Assembly: GCA_039566865.1 (NCBI GenBank)
Contig: CM076961.1
Location: forward strand, 9,447,501-9,511,500
Source of the DNA: Aurelia coerulea
Taxonomy: Eukaryota; Cnidaria; Scyphozoa; Semaeostomeae; Ulmaridae
Length of the DNA stretch: 64,000 bases
Direction of reading: 5' to 3'
Shown here: positions 21,427 through 32,687 of the stretch, piece after piece
Numbering within the stretch: the first letter of the stretch is position 1
How the letters are laid out: every line of letters begins with the position of its first letter
Program-made: the position numbers and the translations under genes
The notes under the pieces: model-generated
Database searches by the model: none
Told to the model about the DNA's origin: nothing
Seen by the model: only the letters and a program-made list of their open reading frames with translations

Positions 21427-21950
21427 CTGCCAGTTTGGGAAAATGGAAGGCCCTTGGTTGACTCCTCTATAAATTGTATAGCAAGGTCTCTCTCTAATAC
21501 GTCTAGAATGTTGAAACAGAAAGGTCAATCTAAGGCTGAGTAACTATGGATGTCAACTGCACTGGAAGGACTTTTTGGCGCTTGACAATAAAGGGGTAAA
21601 ACTGCAAAATAAGTTGAACGAAAAGGGCTCAAACTAATGGGCCAAAAATGGGGATTTTTGCTTCACTACTGGGCCGGGAAGAGGGCCTACTGGGCCAATG
21701 GCCCGCTAGTTATAATATTAAAAGATGCCCTGACTCAACGTGAAGAGGTGTTCATTTGGTTGGGGCCCAGAGACATTAGACGTGATAGCCATTGTTTCGA
21801 ATCAGCTTTCGAAGCTTACGTGTATGGTTATAGATTGATGCTTAAATTCAAAAATTTCTCTTTATGAAGGGCCCGCTTTTCAAAATCATAAGGGGGCCCG
21901 GGTGGCGATCGCCACCTAGCCACCCGGGCCAGTCCGCCCCTGGCAATTTT

Positions 21951-23045
21951 CATACAGCTCCAGTGATTCATCATTTCCAGTTGTCTTTTAATTTTACTTT
22001 TAAATGTTAACTGATGACTTCACATGAATAATTTTCAAACAAAATAGTTTTGCACCTCATACCAATTTCCCTTGATATTTGGATACCCCCACACAGTAAT
22101 GGGAAAGATTCTCAGGTCCCTGTCAAAAGTCCTCCGCCTTGGTAACCCATGATCAAAGATGACTGCTCCCTAACCGAACAAGAGCAATGACTGCAACTGT
22201 GGGAAATTTGGGAAATTAGGCAGCGCAACTTAGCAGGATCGATTGAAAAAATCTTGAGGGACTTTAAATTGCATGAACATTTAGCAAAGAAAGGATACAT
22301 AAGCAGTGAACAGAGGTACTAAATACTAATAATTAGTATACTAAAAATAGTCTGATCCAGGGTATGAACAGAGGAAGCAATGGGGAGAAATAGAGGAACA
22401 ACAAAGAACAGGTTCATCTTGCCTCTATCTCTGGAATTATAAAGGACGTTGGTAAGCATCGACGGAAATGAACACCGATTAAACCGTGCCTATATGTGAT
22501 AAGACTTCGTATTTCAAAAAGTGAGTAGCTATGCAGAAGGAAGGACAACGAGAATAGAGACGGCTGCGAGAAACAAAACGGATGAAGTTTTTAGATACAG
22601 GGTGCATATATCAAATGCAGGTAAATCAACTAACAGAACAGTGCAAAAAGGTCTCGGAGTAGACAGGCGAGACGGAGTGGAATTGAATTTGGTGTAAGGC
22701 TGGTGCAAAGAGCTGACCAGAGCTGATAAAACAGGATTATACTGGGTTTGGAAAAGGAGAAATTACACCAGAGACATATGCGTTTGAACATGAGACATGT
22801 AAGAGAGACTGCAATGGATCTCAGCATACGCCACTTAGATGGGAGTGTAAGTGTACTCTGTTTTTGAATTTCCCCATTTTCGACTATTGATTTGCAAGCA
22901 GGTTGAAGTAAATTCTTATTAGAAATTTTAACAAGCTCTTGGAAAGAAAATAATGAACATTATATAATGTCATATGCTACCATTTAGAGAGCTGTAATTT
23001 TCTCAAAGAAACTGCCCCGGTATACAGTGCTGAGATATTCCTTCC
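21951..23045. other. Unassigned stretch
   Basis: About 1.1 kb without a recognisable gene, repeat end or splice-supported exon. Confidence 0.3.
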
Positions 23046-23320
23046 AGTCAACCAAGGCCTAACAACGTGAAGGTCTAAGTTCAAGTTAGAATTTCCATTC
23101 CGCAAAATTAAACTGGAAACAAATGCCTATCTTATCTGGGGCCAAACATGGAATAGTCTTCCATCTGAGTTGAAATCAACAAACAATATCAATGCATTCA
23201 AACATAAGAGCAAAGAGAACTTTTCTAAAATATGCAGAAAGAGGAAAATGACATATATGTCTTCAACCAAGGACCATAGTGAAAACACACATGCAGCTGT
23301 GTATTTCCTATTCTAAGCGT
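23046..23320 (+). pseudogene. Probable LINE C-terminal fragment
   Basis: In the frame through 23120-23215 the sequence reads like a LINE end: TWNSLPSELKSTNNINAFKHK. This corresponds to the G-x-x-x-WN-LP-E-K pattern of LINE C-termini elsewhere in the window. It is short and degraded, with no RT motifs. Confidence 0.5.
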
Positions 23321-23349
23321 CAGTGGAAGACTTTACCTGCAAACTGAAA

Positions 23350-23521
23350 ACAGAGACGTATGAACCGGGGGCACTGGGAGCATGTCCCCCCCCCAAAGAT
23401 TTTGCAATAAACAAAGACGTTCCCTTTTTATTTTCAGGAAGTGCCCATTTAGCTTAATGAAAAATGCCCTTGAAGTGTTGTGCCCCCCCCCCCCAAATTT
23501 GAGATGCTTCCTACGTACCTG
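23350..23521. mobile_element. Short hAT-type MITE (CAGRGACGTA termini), copy 1
   Basis: The left end is CAGAGACGTATGAA; the right, complemented, is CAGGTACGTAGGAA. Flanks ACTGAAAA (23342-23349) and AATGAAAA (23522-23529) agree at 7 of 8 bases. The interior holds G/C homopolymers. A relative in the opposite orientation is at 32017-32158. Confidence 0.65.
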
Positions 23522-23524
23522 AAT

Positions 23525-23610
23525 GAAAATAAGAATCGTGGCTGCAACATGACCCAATTAAACGTTAACCATGGCTGAGAGGGCAACTATGATAACAATT
23601 GAACATTTGA
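23525..23610 (+). repeat. Diverged duplicate block, paired with 27300-27385
   Basis: CCCAATTAAACGTTAACCATGGCTGAGAGGGCAACTAT-like sequence here corresponds to CCCAATTAAGCGTTACCATAGCTAACAGGGCAACTAT-like sequence near 27330. It may be a further piece of the local segmental duplication. Confidence 0.5.
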
Positions 23611-23715
23611 TACAAATGCGTCTCCCTATCCCTGGTGAGCAAAGAACAACAAAGCAAAAAAGGGGGAATTCAATCAACGAGAGTAGCGAAGGCACGAGAG
23701 CACAATGTGAGCATC

Positions 23716-24071
23716 CCCGGGGGGGGGGGGGGGTCACTTCAATAGGCGGATGACGGGGGTGTGCCATTTTCAATTGTAAAATCATACCCTAAAATTTATG
23801 CATTTTTCAAAAACCATACCCCAAAATTTACGGGCCTTTCAAAAAAGATACCCTAAAATTGTGACCAAAATTCGAAATTCTAACCAAGTACCTGAAATCA
23901 GATTAAATTCAATACCCTCAAGCATTTTTCTTCCAAAATGACACCCCAAAATTTATGTTCATTTGTGATGTTACCAAAAATGACACCCTAAAATTTATTT
24001 TCAGCCTGAAAAAAGGTACCCCAAAAAATGGCACATCCCGTACTGGTACATATGGTAGTGACCCCCCCGGG
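23716..24071. mobile_element. G-rich TIR MITE with perfect 8-bp TSD
   Basis: TSD TGAGCATC at 23708-23715 and 24072-24079. Termini are CCCGGGGGG...GTCACT and, complemented, CCCGGGGGGGTCACT. The interior has repeated ACCCCAAAATTTA/ACCCTAAAATTTA blocks. Length is 356 bp, non-coding. It is similar in style to 44281-44670. An 8-bp TSD fits hAT or P-type elements; the superfamily is unassigned. Confidence 0.8.
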
Positions 24072-24380
24072 TGAGCATCTAAATCATTTAGAGTATAGTT
24101 AAAACTAAGAGAAAAAGAAAACACGCAGAGAGCACACGGAAGGCAGCAAGAGCAAAGCAGGCAAACGAGAGATAGTGAAGGAGTGAGAAAAAATACGACA
24201 ATGAGAGCCAGGAGAGAACATGTTGGTCAACGAGTCAACTGGATAGATCGAGGAGATCTTAAGGGTCTGCAGAATTATTGAAAGTATTCAGCATGGAGAA
24301 GATATAAACAGTTAACAGAGGGATAGAGAGTACCAAATAGACCCCATTCTCAGGTATATTCAGGACATTTGTGCTTAGAC

Positions 24381-25910
24381 TGGGGTACTCCCACTTTTTC
24401 TTTTGAAAGGGCAAGGGCAGAGTTTCATAGATCGGCTTCTTTTTCCAGCTAAAATATTGTTGGCTCGAGAGGAGAGAACAGGGGAATTTTAATGGGGGCT
24501 TCCAATGGGAAAGGGAGATCATGCAAAGGTGCAAGGGACTGACATTCGAAGGTTCCTATTGTTCCACTGCTCCGGATTATACACTTGACATTGAAATATT
24601 AGGGCTTTCGTCGTAATGGCTTTCAAAACGGTCGTGAGTCTGTCGTTCATTCAACCATAACATTTGAGCATTGTTAAATTTTGAAGCAATTAGAACAAGC
24701 TGATTGAATTTGAGTATAGTCATTATTGTTTTCAGTATAAATTCCTTTCGAATGACGCATTGCAGAGCTTTTGTTCTGTCCCAAGACAACATCAGGCCTT
24801 TCACAGTGGACATCTGATAAGACTTATAACATCATGGCAGTTATCTCTATGGAATTGTTTTGACAGTCTTGCTTTCATCAAAGGTAACTCGGACTCATTG
24901 TAATTAGTCTGCAAACTGCTAGCCAAAAGGAACAGCTTTCCTGGCATTTATCTCTAAATGGACGCTACGCTTCGCTTCGCGCAGTTACAAAACATAGAAC
25001 GAATGCAAGGAATCACGCCATAAGTCTAGGCCAAGGCCCTTGAAGGCCTACAAAGAAATCCAACAGAAAATATCATGGATTTCTTCTTTACCAAGGAAGG
25101 CTTCAGGGGGCGGCGGCTCAAATGGGATCGCAAATTTCTTCGCAGGGGCATGGAGCTAAAAGAAACGATCTTCTAACATTTCATTTATTTTCAAATTGGT
25201 TCCTTTCTCCAGAGATACCGCAGGCGGAGGCAGAAGAGGGGACATAAGGGCAAAGAGAGTCATGTCTTACTCAGAGTTTCTCATTTAATTTCGGCCATCC
25301 TAGAGGAGGGGAACAGATACAGTAAGAACCCAGCAAATAGAAACCACTCTATAAGAAACCTCAGGCTGATTTGTTTGAGAAATGATGCCCTCATATGAGA
25401 AACTTCTCAGCCTGATTCTTTGAAGGTTTCCTATAGGAGGATCCCAAAAATTTTTCATATTTAGTAATTTTTGTGAAAATCAGGTGCCAAATATTTTTAG
25501 AGATTTCATGCAAAAGTATCTCCATCTACAGTATACTTGGCATGCATGCTATGATTGACCAAATTTGGAGAGAATGATACGTAACAAGAACATACTGTTT
25601 GATAGCGTTTGCTCAGGGGTTTCTTTAAAGATTTGAAGGTTTCTTAACCATGTGATAAGAAACATTTCAGCCTGTTTGCAGATTAATGCCCTTTAATAAG
25701 AAACCCAACAGGCTGTTTTGAAAAAACTGGTTTCTATTTTGCGGGTTCTTACTGTATGCTCGCTACCACGGAGCGCTTCGAAGGGAGTCTCCAATGAAAG
25801 GGATAGTTATTCTAAACAGTTTGTGAATCGAACAAGGAATGGGCTTTTATGGTTGAGGGATGCGATAACGACTTACTGTTTCTTTCATTCGTTGATTAAT
25901 TAAAAACTAG
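24381..25910 (+). repeat. Segmental duplication, copy 2 (with insertions)
   Basis: The counterpart of 17690-19350, with the same block order. It contains two segments missing from copy 1: 24600-24790 (inverted copy at 11240-11425) and the mariner-like element 25320-25754. The flanking GATA/TGCTCGCT junction matches the empty site in copy 1. Confidence 0.7.
25320..25754. mobile_element. Mariner-like MITE, CAGTAAGAACCC family
   Basis: TA flanks at 25318-25319 and 25755-25756. Left end CAGTAAGAACCCAGCAAATAG; right end complemented CAGTAAGAACCCGCAAAATAG. GAAACC-type motifs (AAGAAACCT, AAGAAACATT) recur throughout. Length is 435 bp, no protein. The TA duplication is confirmed by the unfilled site in the paralogous segment near 19211. 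Confidence 0.85.
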
Positions 25911-25942
25911 AGGGGTATCGCCCTTTTGGAATGCTTTCATAA

Positions 25943-26480
25943 GGGTTTAGTCATTTATAACTCTGGGTACCGGGGTGGGTTAGAATTGGTGGGGGTATGA
26001 AACTATTCCAAGGAAAATTGGGGAGTATGAAACTTCTTTTGGAAATTTTAGAGGGGGTACGGAAACTTTAATGGTAGATTCTCCAGAAAATTTCTTCAAT
26101 GACACGATAAGGCTTATGGAATACCATATCCTCGCACAACTGCAACTCTAGCTAGCTTCTTAATGAGGGCCTTCAAATCATCCATTGTCCCCCATTATAT
26201 TTGTATAAAATTCCAGCTCACTGGCCTTCCAAGGTAGTACTTCATTAAGTTAAAATAGCATTGCCTTTCGTCTTTTTATCTCTTTTACAAAACAGAGCTT
26301 CTGTGACGTGGTTATCTGAAAATAGTTTGATAGATGGCCAGTCGTAGGGTATGAAATCTTTTCCTAATTTTCAATTGGGCTCGAAATTTTTTTGAGATAA
26401 TTGGAAGGGGTTTAAAAACTCTTAGCTAGCTTAGCAATTCTAGCCCGCCCCGGTACCCAGAGTTATAAATGACTGACCCC
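25943..26480. mobile_element. PIF/Harbinger-like MITE
   Basis: Long TIRs sharing AGTCATTTATAACTCTGGGT and then ACCGGGG(T/C)GGG, with outermost GGGTTTAGTC on the left and GGGGTCAGTC on the right. 3-bp flanks TAA lie at 25940-25942 and 26481-26483, as expected for PIF/Harbinger. Length is 538 bp, no transposase. Confidence 0.7.
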
Positions 26481-26483
26481 TAA

Positions 26484-29095
26484 GGGAAATAGTTTTTACA
26501 ATATGAAGCGAAATTCTTGAATACTATGAGTCTGATCCTCTACTCTTCCTCTCTTTTTCCTTTAATCTTGGGACAAATTTTGATTTCATCTCCCTATAAT
26601 ATCAATGTTAATGCAGAGAGGTCTGAGTGGCCTACATTTAAAAGCCCACTTTTTTGGAATGAGGAAGGTTGGTAAAGGAGCTATTGCGATGAATTGCAAT
26701 GCTTTCAAGATGCCTGACGAAAACGAGGTTCGACCATGCGACATATCTTGAGCTCATGCAGCACACAGTTGCACCATTATGGCGGCTTAGGCCCAAGAGA
26801 ATGCTCTGATACTCAGGGCACCCGGTGGAAAGATCACTTACGTGACGTCAAGAATTCCTGTTGATTCGTCATCTCAAAGGTTGAAAAATCGACGAGCCAT
26901 CACATTTTAATCCGTGGTGCAACATTTGGGGACCTGCTTAAAATGATCGATAGGTAGGAAAGCCATTTATTGTTCCTTGCAATAGCACTTATACTTCTCC
27001 CCGGTAGCTCTGGTTGCCGTTGCTTTTCTTCTCTGAGTTCTGAGGGTCTATTTGCTTTCACAGGCCGCAGAGGAGGGAAACGGATATTTCCACTATGAAA
27101 TTTATTAATGCAGAACCATTTCTGCAAGAATTCAGGAGATGCAGTATTGAAACTTTTTTAGTTTAGTTAATGAAAAGTCGTACATAAGAAGCTTCCGTGA
27201 TTGTTATAATTCAAAAACTTTGTTTCGAAAGTCGGAGACGGTAAATTTAAGAACAAGAGTAGGCATGGGATCAATTTTAAGAACAAGTCCAGTCAAATTG
27301 AAAGTGAGAATCTTAGCTACAACAAAACCCAATTAAGCGTTACCATAGCTAACAGGGCAACTATTACAACACTGAGACATTTATTGGAATCACCGTGCAA
27401 CATGCTATTAATGAAAGAGCCAAGATTGCAATGCTGTTTTTACATTTGGGACCTTAAAGCGCAAGTTTTCTGGTAACCAGTGCATCAAGAAAGATGGAAG
27501 TGATGTTTGATAAATCAAATTGCCAGTAAGAAGAGAGAAAGACCTCTTCTACAGCTTCAGAATTTGAAGAATTTTCAAAGTGACGTAGGCCCTGCTTAGG
27601 TGGCCCATCCCTCCAGAAGAGAAGAAGATCCACATTTTCCAAGAGCATAGCCCAGGCCTAAATCCGCCAGATAAACACATGAAAGATCATTTCCCTTCAT
27701 AAACATTGCAGAAACAAGGGTCTAGAGAGGGGGTTCCAATCAGGTAGAAATTAAGATAGATTTGAAACTTAGAAATGAATCAAATGTTAAATGATGGATG
27801 TAAAAAGTTTGCCTAAATGTTCTCCCACCCAGATTACTCATCTGTTTTGCGTGGTGTGGTTATATGGAAGAAAAATTGCTTTGCTGGTTGCTGGTTATAT
27901 GCCACAAAGAGTTTGCCGTGGTAACACTGACATGAAAAGGAAATTTGAAGTCAACAAGACTGTTTCATATTGATGTTTGTTGCAGTTTTCGGTCGAAGAT
28001 TTCCAAGGGCAGGGAATGTCTGTTCAGTGATGAAACTGCGTTTCTACAAACAACAATTAATCTAATTGAAGCAGAGAGTAATTCTTCAAAGCTGCAGTAT
28101 TTTTGAAGCTAATTTGGAAGTGACAAAGTGTTCTCCGCGAATGGATATAAAATCAAATTGCAGGATTATTTGGGATAGATTTCAAAATCTACTTTTATTG
28201 GAAAATTTATGTTTCAGTTGGTGTTTATGATGTTATTGCAAACTTTCTTATGACTGTTGACGCAGTGAAAAAATCCCTTAGAAATTGTGAAGTAGCACAA
28301 AAACATTTCACATAAAAACATTGGCTTACTTTGACAGCACCAGAATATAGTTGCAGAAAATAACAAGAAATGAGCCTCAAAACTTTCAACAAACAAATTT
28401 AGGAGCAAAGGGCAGTCCAACAATGACAAGAAAATAATTTTAGAGGCTGAAAGTTATTGGCCTAGCAAATCTCAACTATTTGATTACTATCATTTTCATG
28501 AACTTTGAAGTCAATTTCCTGGAAATGCGATTTTTTCGCGAAATCTGTGTAATGGATATATTTTTAATGTCAAAACGATAAGAGATATTTAAATGAAATT
28601 TTGTCAAAATGTTTGCCGAATATGGAGCTTCAAAATGAACCTCTGCTTTTACATTGGCTAAGCACAAGGGGATTAAGACCCTTATGTCTACATTTTTTGC
28701 CATCAACATTTAATCACACAAATGGGGATGGCAGGACGATTCGCGACTCTAATGGAATGCTAGGACAATAACCTTGCAAATCAACATTGTTTCGGGGGGA
28801 AGGGCGTGTTTATACCTAATCGCTATGGTTAGAGCTGCGGATTGTCAAGAAATGGCTTAAGTGTTCCAAGGACTTTTGGCAGACATTGTACATACTTGCA
28901 TGAAGTCCAGCTAATTTCATTGAGATAACTTTAATCAGTAGAGAATGAAAATACTTTTCCGTGTACCATTTTTTGCAAAATTTCGTCTATTGTTGGTTGC
29001 TATGGCAACATGAAAGGTGCCATTTTGAACTTTTCAGTCCAAAAATCTCACAATCATGCCTATCTACCATCTCAACTTGGTTATATACCCATATT
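26484..29095. other. Unassigned stretch; RFX-like palindrome
   Basis: No protein-coding exon or transposon end could be supported in 2.6 kb. GTTGCTATGGCAAC at 28996-29009 is one base from the palindromic X-box bound by RFX factors; a single occurrence may be chance. A frame at 28476-28709 on the minus strand has no recognisable motif. The 27300-27385 part pairs with 23525-23610. Confidence 0.3.
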
Positions 29096-29125
29096 CATAG
29101 TAATTCTATGACCGGGAGGATGCTA

Positions 29126-29524
29126 CCTTAAGCACCCAGGAGGCTTATTTAATTTCGGGCCCTCCACAGGGGGGCATATTAGAGAGGGGGCTTATTATAT
29201 AGGGGGTCTTATTCACAAAATCAAATGACGGGGATACAGATGACAGCTTTTTAGGTCATTTACACCGTATTTTGCGGATACAATATACAATTTTACGAGT
29301 CAAATACATAAATTCGACACAGTTTTATCTCAAACCACATCAGAATTAACATGCAAGCTTATCTAGGTCAATAAATGGGAAATCTTTGGTAGCCACTACA
29401 ATTTGATATAACAAGGGGGGCTTAATACAGAGAGGGCTTATTTGAATTTTGGCTCAGAGGGGAGGGGCTTATTAGAGAGGAGGGCTTAATAGAGAGAGGG
29501 GGAGGCTTAATAGAGCTTTTACGG
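29126..29524. mobile_element. Mariner-like MITE, CCGTAAAAGCTC family, copy 1
   Basis: The right end TAGAGCTTTTACGG is followed by TA (29525-29526). The left end is decayed (CCTTAAGCACC after TA at 29124-29125). The interior shares AATTCGACACAGTTTTATCTC and AATTAACATGC with 40245-40492. Repeated GAGGGGGCTTATTAGAG-type blocks near both ends give internal structure. Non-coding. Confidence 0.65.
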
Positions 29525-29526
29525 TA

Positions 29527-30039
29527 AGTATACAGTGAACTTTTCAGGGTAATAGTTTATAAAGAGTGGAAAGAGCAATGCAAAATGAAAAGAGACAAGG
29601 AAATATAGATGCCGTGTAGAGGGTGTATACTAAGTTTGCAAAATAGAAAGCACAGCAGGGATATAATTCTAAGCAAGACAACTGTTGTTCGTTCTCGCAC
29701 CGGCTCCCTCTTGCTTTCAATTTTCAAATAAATGCAACAGAACCCTTTGGAGATTGGAATACGCCACAAACTGACTGCATTGATTTGTAACGCTAAATAG
29801 ATCTTCTTAACAAAGTATCAACATTTGGCCTTGGTGTTCAAAGATACTCCCAAATTATACTAATGTCCCCCTTCACAAGTACTCTTTTGAGACCGATGTA
29901 TTATGGAATAAAAAAAAAGATGTATCCCTTTGTCACCAGCGCACTAAATTCAACTGTCCATACACCTGAATGACAAATACGACGGCGGGCCAGCGCGGCG
30001 CCGTAGGCGACGCGCGGCAAGCCTAGTAGGTTTTGAATA
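29527..30039. other. Unassigned stretch
   Basis: No gene was recognised. There is a short GC-rich patch (GCGCGGCGCCGTAGGCG) at about 29994-30012. Confidence 0.3.
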
Positions 30040-30185
30040 TTGTAAATAAGGTTTTATAGTTTGATTTAATTAATAGCTTTTTACTTTGTTTCTGTAGATT
30101 TTAATTATTGTTTTTATCGGAGGGCCCCTTGAAAACCAGCTTCTGCTGAAGGGCAACCCTCCTTAAAAGAATTAAATATAATATG
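30040..30185 (+). mobile_element. LINE 3' UTR remnant
   Basis: An AT-rich leader, then GAGGGCCCCTTGAAAACC and GAAGGGCAACCCTCCTT, which can pair as the 3' stem-loop typical of CR1-like LINEs. An A/T-rich tail at 30165-30190 follows. No coding part is kept. Confidence 0.5.
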
Positions 30186-30719
30186 AAAATAAATATCTCC
30201 CAATACCATGCTTGCCATTAGCAGCGAGGAAACCTTGATAGTTTTGTGACCATTATCCTATAAATCGGAGCGCGAAGGAAATTTTTGAAGAAACATCCTT
30301 TACTTTGCCTTAGAATGCGTCTCCCAATATCATGCTTGCCATTAAAAGCGAGGAAACCTTGATGGCTTTGTGATAGTTATCCTATAAATTGGAGCACGAA
30401 GAAAATTTTTGAAGAAACATCCTGTTACTTTGGCTCAGAAGGCATCGCTTACCCGACTTATATCCAGCCATTTTGTCTACGTTTTTAAAGGAATCTCGAG
30501 GATTTCTTTCCTGTAAACTTAGTTTAACAAAAGACAGGTAACACATAAATCTTTGCCTTTCGAGTATCGACGTCCTGAAAAATTCAGATTCAAGTTCAGA
30601 GCCGGATCGGAACCGACTTTATCACTATAAAATAGCGATTGGGATCGAGTTATGAAATTATTGGGGTGGGGGGTGTCACACCCCGCACATCCCCTCATTT
30701 GCGCCCCTGCAAATTATAT
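30186..30719 (+). mobile_element. 124-bp-monomer element, right-hand part with GCGCCCCTG end
   Basis: About two and a half monomers (ATCTCCCAATACCATGCTTGCC, ATATCATGCTTGCC) are followed by a unique segment ending TTTGCGCCCCTG at 30719. The complement CAGGGGCGCAAATG matches the outer left terminus CAGGGGCGCACATTC seen at 1004. Together the copies define a family with CAGGGGCGC outer ends. Confidence 0.6.
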
Positions 30720-31539
30720 TTCCTATTTGGGTTTCTTACTGCAGAGATCAGTGTAAACGTAGGGCTTGTTGTGTTCTTCTAAATCTCTCCTCACTGCACC
30801 CGGTGGGTGCAGTGCAATGTTAATCAACACATGATATCACGCTCATTCATGATTTTGCTGAAAATGGGGTACATTTGAAGCCAGGTCTTATGACTAATAG
30901 AATCTCAAAAATGGGGTATTCTATTGTTTTCTCTCCAAATTTTTCTTTGTGGTGAAAGTTGGTGCCACTCTGACTCTGTCCCCTCTCATAGTAAATTGCG
31001 ACACAGTTGATGATATTGTATTTCATGGCCTAGGCTGACTTCATTTTCCATGCGTCTTCTCACTAGACTTATGACCTGGAGTCCTTTGTTTCCCCGACAG
31101 AATGGCCTAAGAGAGCAGGAATTCCCCTACACTCCACAAAATCACTTCAAACTCTGGCCTAAAGAGCTTGAACATTAAAAAGCAAACTGATACAAAGAAT
31201 GGTGTTTTCCTGACCTAGTAATCGCAAAATATATACTTTTAAAGCAGTAATCTTCCTCTGCAGAAATAAAATAGATCCGTCGCAGCTACTAGAACTCTAG
31301 GCCATATCGACCATTTTTGTTTGCATCAACAACAACTGTCAAAATAGCGCCTTCTTATTGGTTGAAAACTAAATGCTAGCAATTTGTTGGTGAGTACTGA
31401 ACCACTATCTGCGAGGGCCTAAAGTGTGCCCACTTTTTCGGAGTAATGGTATGAGTCCCTTTTGACCAAGTGATATCAACAAATCAAAGAATGCACGGAA
31501 ACAAGGGACGAAAAGGCATAAGTCTAGGTAAATCCCGCT
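30720..31539. other. Unassigned stretch
   Basis: No gene was recognised. It contains CACTGCACCCGGTGGGTGCAGTG at about 30789-30811, a short inverted repeat. Confidence 0.3.
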
Positions 31540-31651
31540 TCCTGAAAGCTGGTGCCAATTCCCGAATCCCGCTCAAAAAAATTTGACGATTCCCGATTCT
31601 CGATTTCAAAAAATGGCGATTCCCGCTTCCCGAAAACATATTGGGTACCCT
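31540..31651 (-). mobile_element. Right terminus matching 15386, TATTGGGTACCCT
   Basis: It ends TATTGGGTACCCT and is followed by CTTCTACG, identical to the 8 bp preceding the left end. Internal ATTCCCGATTC and GATTCCCGCTTCCCG repeats resemble those at 15405-15475, though on the same strand rather than inverted. Confidence 0.5.
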
Positions 31652-32016
31652 CTTCTACGTTCTCTTATCTTAGAGGGGGATAATGTCTTTACTGACACCG
31701 GTTATTATTATACTAAGTGTTAACATTGTTAAGGAAGTGTTGCTCAGCAGCAATTGTTTTTGAGATTATTGGGGGGGGGGGCTCTAGCCCTCCTAAGAAA
31801 CAAATTATCTTCCACAAAATTCATTTTGAATAGCTGAGTTTAAATTCACGAAAGCCATCGTTGTGATAACTATGTTTTTGCTGTGAAAATGTCCCGGGGG
31901 AAATGTAAAGAGTTTTATCACAAGTACACAGATTTCCTTTTGTAAAAAGGTGCTGCTTTTTGTATGTTTTCTTGCTTCTTTCTTCTGGCGTCCATTCCGT
32001 TGGATGGAGCCAATAC

Positions 32017-32158
32017 CAGTGACGTAGGAAACATCTCAAACTTGAGGGGGGCACGACACTCTGCTTAAATGGCACTTTTTCATTAAGCAGGGGCACTTCC
32101 TGGAAAATAGTCACTTCTTTGTTTATTGCAAAATCTTGGGGCCGTACCTACGTCCCTG
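32017..32158. mobile_element. Short hAT-type MITE (CAGKGACGTA termini), copy 2
   Basis: Ends CAGTGACGTAGGAA and, complemented, CAGGGACGTAGGTA. Flanks GCCAATAC and GACAATGC agree at 6 of 8. The interior (AACATCTCAAACTTGAGGGGGGCAC) is the complement of the 23350-23521 right part. Confidence 0.6.
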
Positions 32159-32687
32159 GACAATGCTTTAAAGACAGCAACTATTCTTTACCACCCTCAC
32201 ATTTAGTATTGTTGGGCATCAACAACTTGTATATCAAACCATACTAGCTGTTGACATTGTCAAGGAGGTGCAGCTGAATAGATCTCGCTTATCATATTGT
32301 TTGTTGAAAATTATGCTCGCAGTTTGTGAAAATTACTGTTTCCAAGTCTCTTTTTGCCCATCTCAGACCGAGGGATCTATCACTCTGTAAAAACTTAATG
32401 TACCTTTGGCAAAAAATCTTTTTGTTTTCAAGAAAAATCCACAAAAATCCTTAGAAATTCTATTGTTTTAAAAAATCTCGTACGCCTTTTTGGAAGAATG
32501 ATACACCCCTTAGCTGACTTCAAAAGGCCGCACATTTTGATCACATCCTCAGACCATACAGAATACAGAATTAAATCACATTGCAATTCATCGTTTACAC
32601 CTTTGTCTGCCCAAGTGTACCCTTTTGTTGTTTAGCTGTAGTTAGATTTTGAACTTGATTACCAATACCAATACATGTTTCAATAGA
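32159..32687. other. Unassigned stretch
   Basis: No gene or repeat family was recognised. Confidence 0.3.

Larger units (their letters stand above)
19957..21942. mobile_element. hAT-type element with nested insertions
   Basis: Perfect 15-bp TIRs CAGGGGCGGACTGGC (19957-19971) and complement (21928-21942), flanked by perfect 8-bp TSDs GCAATTTT (19949-19956 and 21943-21950). This is the classical hAT signature. A perfect palindrome GGTGGCGATCGCCACC lies just inside the right end (21901-21916). No transposase remains. The middle is filled by the 20125-21367 tandem element and an inverted SINE fragment, which accounts for much of the 2 kb. Confidence 0.9.

Noticed and set aside
30789..30811. CACTGCACCCGGTGGGTGCAGTG as a regulatory hairpin
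   Set aside because: A single short inverted repeat with no context; reported only as structure.
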